Shown here: piece after piece, positions 6,449 through 10,772 of the stretch
Numbering within the stretch: position 1 is the stretch's first letter
Layout: every line of letters begins with the position of its first letter
Source of the DNA: Deltaproteobacteria bacterium
Lineage (GTDB): Bacteria > Desulfobacterota > Anaeroferrophillalia > Anaeroferrophillales > Tharpellaceae
Length of the DNA stretch: 10,772 bases
Assembly (NCBI GenBank): GCA_013153415.1
Contig: JAADEO010000087.1
Coordinates: 1-10,772 of the forward strand
Reading direction: 5' to 3'
Made by a program: the position numbers and the translations under genes
The notes under the pieces: generated by a model
Told to the model about the DNA's origin: nothing
Seen by the model: only the letters and a program-made list of their open reading frames with translations
Databases searched by the model: none

Positions 6449-6922
6449 TTAAACCTTCCCCAGGCGCCGATTGACCATTGGCATGACGTTGCGTACGGCC
6501 CTTTCTCCGAAAAGAAAGCCCAGGATCAGCAGGTTCAGAAGCCAGAATGCCGATTCGGTCTGCGAGTCGGGTGTCATGCTCCAGGCGCCGCTGAAAACTT
6601 TGAGATCGATGTAGAGCAGTGCAAAGCCCCAGATCGGCCGCTGCATGCCTCGCAGAAAGAGGCCTATAGTTCCGAAAAACGGAACCTTTTCCAAATCATT
6701 GGTGGTTTGGGCCAGAGCCTCGATTTTCTGGTTGGCTTCATTTTCCAGGGCGGTTTTGGCGATCTTGAGATCGCAAAGCCTCTCATCGATCAAGCAGCTG
6801 AATTCTTTTTCAAGCTCGGCTCTCTCCTCCGGTCCGACGCAGGCCGGGAGCCGGGAGGCGATTTCGGCGGCGAGTTTGGCACCGGTGAGTTCCGCCAGAG
6901 CCTGATCAAGTTGCGAAAACAT
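6449..6922 (-). CDS. Small membrane protein, possibly 3TM holin-like
   Basis: This 157-residue protein has a charged, alanine- and glutamate-rich helical first half (about 1-78), likely coiled, followed by a hydrophobic part: a short segment at 80-90, then RPIWGF leading into a second segment at about 97-111, and a third at about 125-138 ending FGERAVRNV. An amphipathic N-terminal region, an RP-plus-WG entry into the membrane and a closing segment followed by a basic tail recall the three-segment holin family linked to gene transfer agents and phages (PF11351). This is a resemblance by eye, not a proven match. A strong AAGGAGG lies 5 nt before the ATG. It heads a likely two- or three-gene minus-strand unit with the patatin phospholipase. 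No lysozyme or other phage genes are nearby. Confidence 0.7.
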   Translation of the reverse strand: MFSQLDQALAELTGAKLAAEIASRLPACVGPEERAELEKEFSCLIDERLCDLKIAKTALENEANQKIEALAQTTNDLEKVPFFGTIGLFLRGMQRPIWGFALLYIDLKVFSGAWSMTPDSQTESAFWLLNLLILGFLFGERAVRNVMPMVNRRLGKV

Positions 6923-7231
6923 TTGGGCCTCCTTAATTTACTCAGGTTGACAGCAGGTGGTGAAGTGTGAAGATGTCTGCCAGAAATAGTACTGTAAGAC
7001 TACTTATTGCGTAAAGCAAGTATTAACCACATTAATATAAATATAGCGGATGTCAAGAGGTTATTACTGGGTTGGTATTCGGGGACAGCTGGTTTTGCTT
7101 TGTCTATTTCCGGTTTTTATGGTAACCCAAGTGATGGTAGATTGCCGTCTCCCGCTACTTCTGAGGAGCTACGCCGGATGAATGGCGGTGACTAGTAAAC
7201 TGGGTAAATGGTAAGGGAGAGAGGAGAGATA
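6923..7231. other. AT-rich divergent intergenic region
   Basis: This stretch of about 309 bases separates the minus-strand membrane protein gene from the plus-strand ATPase gene. The part around 6985-7060 is clearly more AT-rich than the flanking genes, as expected for promoters. A TTG-started frame of 62 codons at 7007-7195 exists but has no ribosome site and no recognisable product, so I do not call it a gene. I see no riboswitch, tRNA or terminator hairpin in it. Confidence 0.6.
6986..7015 (-). promoter_or_regulatory. Candidate promoter for the membrane protein/patatin unit
   Basis: On the minus strand TTTACG (7015-7010) and TACTAT (6991-6986) are separated by 18 nt, each matching four of six sigma70 consensus bases. 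This would start transcription near 6979, about 57 nt before the ATG. A perfect TTGACA nearby (7056-7051) has no well-placed -10 partner. Confidence 0.3.
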
Positions 7232-8044
7232 ATGCTGAAAACCGGAGACTTGAGTGATTACCTGATTGATGAGGAACCCTATTATTTGCCGGTGGCGGCC
7301 GAGATCGAACTTTTTACCGCCGCCTGTGAACGCCGGTTGCCGGTCATGTTGAAGGGACCGACCGGCTGTGGCAAAACCCGGTTCGTGGAATATATGGCCT
7401 GGCGGCTCAAGCGACCGCTGGTCACGGTCTCTTGTCACGAAGATCTTTTCGCCGCCGATCTGGTCGGCCGTTACCTGCTGACCGGGGATGAGACCGTCTG
7501 GATGGATGGCCCCCTGACCCAGGCAGTCCGGGGCGGTGCGATCTGTTACCTGGACGAGGTCGTCGAAGCCCGCAAGGATACTACCGTTGTCATTCATCCC
7601 CTGGCCGACGACCGGCGCCTGCTGCCGATCGACAAACGGGGCGAGGTGGTCAGGGCCCATCCCGATTTTCAGCTGGTGGTCTCCTACAATCCCGGCTACC
7701 AGTCGGTTTTGAAGGATCTGAAGCAGAGTACCAGGCAGCGTTTCGTGGCCCTCGAATTCGATTACCCTAGGGCCGAGGAGGAGAGCGAAATCGTCGCCCG
7801 GGAGTCCGGTATCGGGCTCGAGGAGGCCAGCCGGTTGGTGTTGTTGGCCGGAAAAATTCGCCAGATTCGGGAACAGGGTCTGGCGGAGGGAGCCGGAACC
7901 CGCCTGCTGATATACGCCGGACAGCTGATCGTCAGCGGCATAGATCCGGGGCTTGCCTGTCGGACGGCGATCGCCCAGCCGTTGACCGATGATCCCGGTC
8001 TGCTGGAGACTTTGGATGAAATTATCGGTGATCTTTTCGTCTGA
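7232..8044 (+). CDS. MoxR-type AAA+ ATPase of the CbbQ/NorQ family
   Basis: This 270-residue AAA+ ATPase has Walker A GPTGCGKT at residues 42-49 and Walker B CYLDEV with Asp108 and Glu109. In between are a CHEDLFAADLVGRYLL stretch typical of CbbQ/NirQ/NorQ and a WMDGPLTQAVR segment. SYNPGY in sensor 1 and a TRQRFVAL stretch follow, and the C-terminal part fits the CbbQ_C domain. Family members remodel metalloenzymes (Rubisco, nitric oxide reductase) or gas-vesicle proteins together with a VWA-domain partner (CbbO/NorD). No such partner or client is in the window. I chose ATG 7232 over the in-frame ATG 7208 because GAGGAGA directly precedes it at proper distance and the family start fits. It appears monocistronic, with a strong terminator just after. 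Confidence 0.87.
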   Translation: MLKTGDLSDYLIDEEPYYLPVAAEIELFTAACERRLPVMLKGPTGCGKTRFVEYMAWRLKRPLVTVSCHEDLFAADLVGRYLLTGDETVWMDGPLTQAVRGGAICYLDEVVEARKDTTVVIHPLADDRRLLPIDKRGEVVRAHPDFQLVVSYNPGYQSVLKDLKQSTRQRFVALEFDYPRAEEESEIVARESGIGLEEASRLVLLAGKIRQIREQGLAEGAGTRLLIYAGQLIVSGIDPGLACRTAIAQPLTDDPGLLETLDEIIGDLFV

Positions 8045-8080
8045 ACAGGTTGCTTGAAGATTTTGATATGGGATGGGCTT

Positions 8081-8117
8081 AACCCGCCCGGACAGGGTTG
8101 TCCGGGCGGGTTTTTTT
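8081..8117 (+). terminator. Intrinsic terminator after the CbbQ/NorQ-type gene
   Basis: A perfect 14-bp stem (AACCCGCCCGGACA at 8081-8094 with its complement at 8099-8112) closes a GGGT loop and runs into seven T (8111-8117). It serves the plus-strand ATPase gene, ending 37 nt before the hairpin. The T-run abuts the minus-strand chemoreceptor stop (8119-8117). In the minus direction the hairpin is followed by only two T, so it would end that transcript less efficiently. Confidence 0.92.
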
Positions 8118-10285
8118 CAGACCTTGAATTTGCTCATCAAGCCGTTGATGTTGTCGGCTAACTCGCTGAGTTCCCGGGCGCTGTGGTTGAGCTGGGCGCT
8201 GTAATCGTTGATCTCGGTCGCAGCCTGGCTGACCTCCGAGATATCCTGGGTGATGTTGCTGGAGACCTCGGTGGTCTGGGCGATGTTGGTATTGACCTCT
8301 TCGAAGCCGAGTGATGCCTGGGCCACATTTTCGGCGATCTCCCGGGTAGTGGTCGCCTGTTCGTTGACCGCGCTGGCGATTTCGTTGACTATCTCGTCGA
8401 CATCGCTGCTGATCTTGGAAATCTGGTTGATTTCCTTGACCGTGGCTCCGGTTGATTCCTGAATGCCCTTGATCTTGTCGGCGATCTCCCCGGTCGCGGC
8501 GGCGGTCTGCTGGGCCAGATCCTTGATCTCGCTGGCGACCACGGCGAATCCCTTGCCGGCTTCACCGGCCCGGGCCGCCTCGATGGTGGCGTTGAGGGCC
8601 AGAAGATTGGTCTGGGCCGAGATCGCGTTGATGGTTTCGGTGACCTTGTCGATTTCACGAGCCGCCAGGCCGAGCTGATTGACCTGGTCCGAGGCCTTGC
8701 GGGCCTGGTCGAGGGACTGCTTGGTCATGTTTTTGGCGGATTCGGTGTTGCCGGCGATATTGTTGATCGTGGCACTCATCTCTTCGGCCCCGGAAGCCAC
8801 GGTCGAAAGGTTGGTCGAGGCTTCCTCGGTGGCCGCAGCGACCGTGCTCATGTTGGCATTCATCTCCTCGGCTGCGGTGGCCACATTGTTGGCTTTGGAC
8901 GAGGTGTTGTCGGCACCTTCGGCCAAGTGGGCGGCGATATCGAGCAGCTCGGTCGAAGCCTGGGCGAGTTTTTCCATGCCTCGGATCATGCGCCGCAGCA
9001 TGGTTTGCTGGTTGCCGATGATGGTGTTGACCCCGTTGGCCAACTCTTCCAGTTCATCTCCGGATTTGACCTCGAGCCGCTGGGTCAGATCGCCTTCGCC
9101 TTCGGCGATGTCGTTAATCATACTGATGACATTGCGCAGTGGGCGCGCCAGGGTCAGGCGTAGGATCCAGGCCGTGATCAGGATGGAAATCACGATAAAA
9201 CCGAAAATGGCCAGGATGACCCGGTTGCGGACCCGGCGGAAATCATTCTTGAATTCAGTGGTTTCGGTGGCTACCGTAGCATCGACCTGATCAATGTAGG
9301 TGCCCATGCCGATAATCCAGCCCCAGGGTTCGAAAAGTTTGACGTAGGAAAGTTTGGGGCTGGGTTTGTCGGCATTGGGTTTGGACCACCAGTAGTCGAC
9401 GAAACCGGCCCCTTTGCGGTTGACGACCTCGATCATCTCCTTGAACAGGAACTTACCTTTCTTGTCCTTGACTTTAAGCACGTTCTTGCCGTTGAGCTGG
9501 GGCTTGATCGGATGCATGATGGTGCGGCCGTCGCGGTCGATGATGAAAAAGTAGTTGCCGTCTAGCAGCCGCATCTCCGCCACCAGGCGTTTGGCCTGTT
9601 CCTGCATCTCGCGGGTGATGTCTTCGATCCAGGAACCGCTGCCCAGAATCCAGTTGAGCTCCGGCAACAGGCGGACGTAGGAGACCTTGAGTTTGGGTTG
9701 ATGTTCTCCGGGTTTGGTCCAGAGGTAGCTGACCATGCCTTCGCCCTTTTGACGGCAGACGGTGACCATCTCATTGAACAGGTAGGTGCCTTGGGAATCT
9801 TTGACTTGGGAAAGGTCTTTGCCGTCCAAGCTGGGTTTGATCGGGTGCATGATCATGCGCGGCTGCATGTCGTTGATCCAGATGTAGTTTCCATTGTCGT
9901 AGCGGGCGTTGCGAACCATTTCCTGGAGCTTTTTTTCGAGTTCGGGCCGCGGCAGTTTGTCTTTATTCTCCTGGTAGAAGGTCAAAACCTGGCTGGCTAC
10001 GGTATCGACCACCTTCTTAAGCTGCTTGTACTCCATCTCCTTAAGGTGTTTGATATCGCTGGAGCGATCGTGAAAGGATTTTACGACCTTGAAACAGAGC
10101 TCTATTTCATCCTTGAGCTTGGTTTTTTCTTCCTCCATTTTCTGTTGGCGGATAGCCTGCGCCCGGGCTACGATGAAATGTTCAAGGTTGTATTTGTAAA
10201 GCTCGCTGATGATGACACCTTCGACAATCAGGGCGACGACAACGATGCCGATGACTTTCCAGACGATGGAACGCTTGATCTTCAT
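8117..10285 (-). CDS. Methyl-accepting chemotaxis protein with tandem Cache-like sensor domains
   Basis: This 722-residue transmembrane chemoreceptor should relay periplasmic ligand binding to CheA/CheW. TM1 is at about residues 8-27, with a long helix and two similar Cache-like modules outside the membrane (about 130-221 and 242-332). TM2 is at 356-375, followed by HAMP at about 376-428, and then a long coiled signalling domain. The hairpin tip lies around 552-590, with AISAQTNLLALNATIEAAR and then GEAGKGFAVVASEIK. There is no C-terminal NWETF-like pentapeptide for CheR/CheB docking. I chose ATG 10285 over the in-frame ATG 10369: AGAGGT lies 7 nt before it, the protein then begins with a proper membrane anchor, and the longer version would have its start inside a promoter -35 box. 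It looks monocistronic, with no other che genes in the window. Confidence 0.95.
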   Translation of the reverse strand: MKIKRSIVWKVIGIVVVALIVEGVIISELYKYNLEHFIVARAQAIRQQKMEEEKTKLKDEIELCFKVVKSFHDRSSDIKHLKEMEYKQLKKVVDTVASQVLTFYQENKDKLPRPELEKKLQEMVRNARYDNGNYIWINDMQPRMIMHPIKPSLDGKDLSQVKDSQGTYLFNEMVTVCRQKGEGMVSYLWTKPGEHQPKLKVSYVRLLPELNWILGSGSWIEDITREMQEQAKRLVAEMRLLDGNYFFIIDRDGRTIMHPIKPQLNGKNVLKVKDKKGKFLFKEMIEVVNRKGAGFVDYWWSKPNADKPSPKLSYVKLFEPWGWIIGMGTYIDQVDATVATETTEFKNDFRRVRNRVILAIFGFIVISILITAWILRLTLARPLRNVISMINDIAEGEGDLTQRLEVKSGDELEELANGVNTIIGNQQTMLRRMIRGMEKLAQASTELLDIAAHLAEGADNTSSKANNVATAAEEMNANMSTVAAATEEASTNLSTVASGAEEMSATINNIAGNTESAKNMTKQSLDQARKASDQVNQLGLAAREIDKVTETINAISAQTNLLALNATIEAARAGEAGKGFAVVASEIKDLAQQTAAATGEIADKIKGIQESTGATVKEINQISKISSDVDEIVNEIASAVNEQATTTREIAENVAQASLGFEEVNTNIAQTTEVSSNITQDISEVSQAATEINDYSAQLNHSARELSELADNINGLMSKFKV
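9290..9898 (-). repeat. Tandem duplication of a Cache-like module inside the chemoreceptor
   Basis: Residues 130-221 and 242-332 repeat the same order of motifs: GNY near the start, MHPIKP (146-151 and 258-263), a lysine/aspartate-rich turn, LF then EM, KxxxKxSYV-like, and a closing W-I-G-G-I pattern (211-220 and 322-331). The offset is 111-112 residues. DNA identity is patchy, so the duplication is old. Confidence 0.85.
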
Positions 10286-10340
10286 TTTGCTGACCTCTTT
10301 CGGGAGTGATGGGAGTATCAGAATATCGTAATTGTTTATT

Positions 10341-10369
10341 TGTATAACATATAATAAGAACTTTTTCAA
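10341..10369 (-). promoter_or_regulatory. Sigma70-type promoter of the chemoreceptor gene
   Basis: On the minus strand TTGAAA (10369-10364) and TATACA (10346-10341) are separated by exactly 17 nt in an AT-rich stretch. Transcription would begin near 10334, leaving a leader of about 49 nt before the chosen ATG at 10285. The match also argues against a start at 10369. Confidence 0.6.
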
Positions 10370-10453
10370 ATTGTCATCCCGTTGCTCCTGGGAAAAAGTC
10401 AGTGAAAAAAAGTACTTAGGTGAAATGGTTTGGTATTTATGAGAAAACCCAAA

Positions 10454-10470
10454 GACCGGCCTGCCCGGTC
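10454..10470. other. Short inverted repeat in the divergent region
   Basis: GACCGG (10454-10459) and CCGGTC (10465-10470) form a 6-bp perfect inverted repeat with a 5-nt loop, located 16 nt upstream of a TTGACA. It might be an operator or an RNA hairpin. No known regulator site or riboswitch fold is recognisable. Confidence 0.25.
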
Positions 10471-10485
10471 CGGATGGGAAAAATA

Positions 10486-10514
10486 TTGACAGTGAATGGT
10501 GCTAAGGGTTAGAG
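10486..10514 (+). promoter_or_regulatory. Possible promoter for the right-end gene
   Basis: A perfect TTGACA at 10486-10491 is followed, 17 nt later, by a poor -10 (TTAGAG at 10509-10514). The position, about 60 nt before the right-end start codon, is sensible, but the -10 match is weak. Confidence 0.25.
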
Positions 10515-10572
10515 CCTTCCTCCGGAATCTGTCTGGCTCGCAACTTGTTTTGAATGTGGAGTGTATGCCGAT

Positions 10573-10772
10573 ATGGGAGACCAACGGCTTTTGGATCTGC
10601 TTGAACCGCTGTTTCATCTGGATGTCGAAACGGCGGAAAAGCTTTTGGAATTATTGCAGGATAGCGAAAGCGTCGGGGACTGGCTGCAGCCCGGACAGGT
10701 GGCGGAAAGTGCCGCCTGGGACCGGCGGGAGGCGGCCGTCGGTCGGGCCCTGATGGCGGGGATGGCTATTCT
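10573..10772 (+). CDS. Unrecognised protein, N-terminal fragment (3' partial)
   Basis: From ATG 10573 the frame stays open for 66 codons to the window end. The product is acidic and helical, beginning MGDQRLLDLLEPLFHLDVE, then a leucine- and glutamate-rich helix, a DWLQPGQVAE segment and an alanine-rich stretch starting AAWDRREAAVGRALMAG. Codon use (G/C-rich third positions) matches the neighbouring genes, which supports coding. GGAG at 10558-10561 lies 11 nt before the ATG, a little long; GTG 10561 in the same frame is an alternative start. I do not recognise a family from this fragment, and it has no signal peptide or membrane segment so far. It is transcribed away from the chemoreceptor gene. 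Confidence 0.6.
   Translation, partial: MGDQRLLDLLEPLFHLDVETAEKLLELLQDSESVGDWLQPGQVAESAAWDRREAAVGRALMAGMAI

Noticed and set aside
6335..6970. Open frame of 211 codons on the plus strand
   Set aside because: It is antisense to the small membrane protein and the patatin start, both of which have strong ribosome sites in the other direction.
7051..7056. Perfect TTGACA on the minus strand as a promoter -35 box
   Set aside because: No -10 box lies at 16-18 nt; the best AT-rich hexamers are only 11-13 nt away.
7007..7195. TTG-started frame of 62 codons in the intergenic region
   Set aside because: It has no ribosome site, an unusual composition and no recognised product. It is better seen as non-coding or as a remnant.
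8679..10309. Two plus-strand open frames of 203 codons each (8679-9290 and 9698-10309)
   Set aside because: Both are antisense to the chemoreceptor gene. Their hydrophobic appearance is the complement of its charged helices.

Overview
The window looks like chromosomal DNA from a Gram-negative, GC-rich bacterium. It encodes an outer-membrane-type lipoprotein with a SPOR domain, the late steps of cobamide synthesis, a chemoreceptor and a CbbQ/NorQ-type AAA+ ATPase. This mix fits a Desulfobacterota/deltaproteobacterial lineage, but that assignment rests on gene style only and is not proven. I see no rRNA, tRNA, CRISPR array, intact insertion sequence or prophage.

Bases 1-5004 (+ strand) hold a tight run of six genes: cobU (5' end outside the window), cobS, cobC, rlpA, a cobT of the TIGR00303 type, and an APH/AmgK-like small-molecule kinase. 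Junctions are either overlaps (4 and 8 nt) or gaps of 33-38 nt, so this reads as one operon with its promoter upstream of the window. CobU, CobT, CobC and CobS together form the nucleotide loop assembly branch: CobU activates adenosylcobinamide, CobT makes alpha-ribazole phosphate, CobS joins the two halves and CobC removes phosphate. RlpA (peptidoglycan) and the terminal kinase are the outsiders.

Bases 5001-6922 (- strand) hold three genes converging on that operon: a small membrane protein resembling three-segment phage/GTA holins, a patatin-like phospholipase with complete catalytic motifs, and a one-domain cupin. The cupin stop codon and the kinase stop codon share one CTAG. The pairing of a possible holin with a phospholipase is the most system-like arrangement here, though its function is inference.

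Bases 6923-7231 are an AT-rich divergent intergenic region. Bases 7232-8044 (+) encode a CbbQ/NorQ-type MoxR ATPase as a single gene closed by a strong intrinsic terminator, with no VWA-domain partner in view. Bases 8117-10285 (- strand) encode a membrane chemoreceptor with two tandem Cache-like sensor modules, driven by a good sigma70-type promoter at 10341-10369. From 10573 a new + strand gene begins and runs off the end of the window; I do not recognise it.
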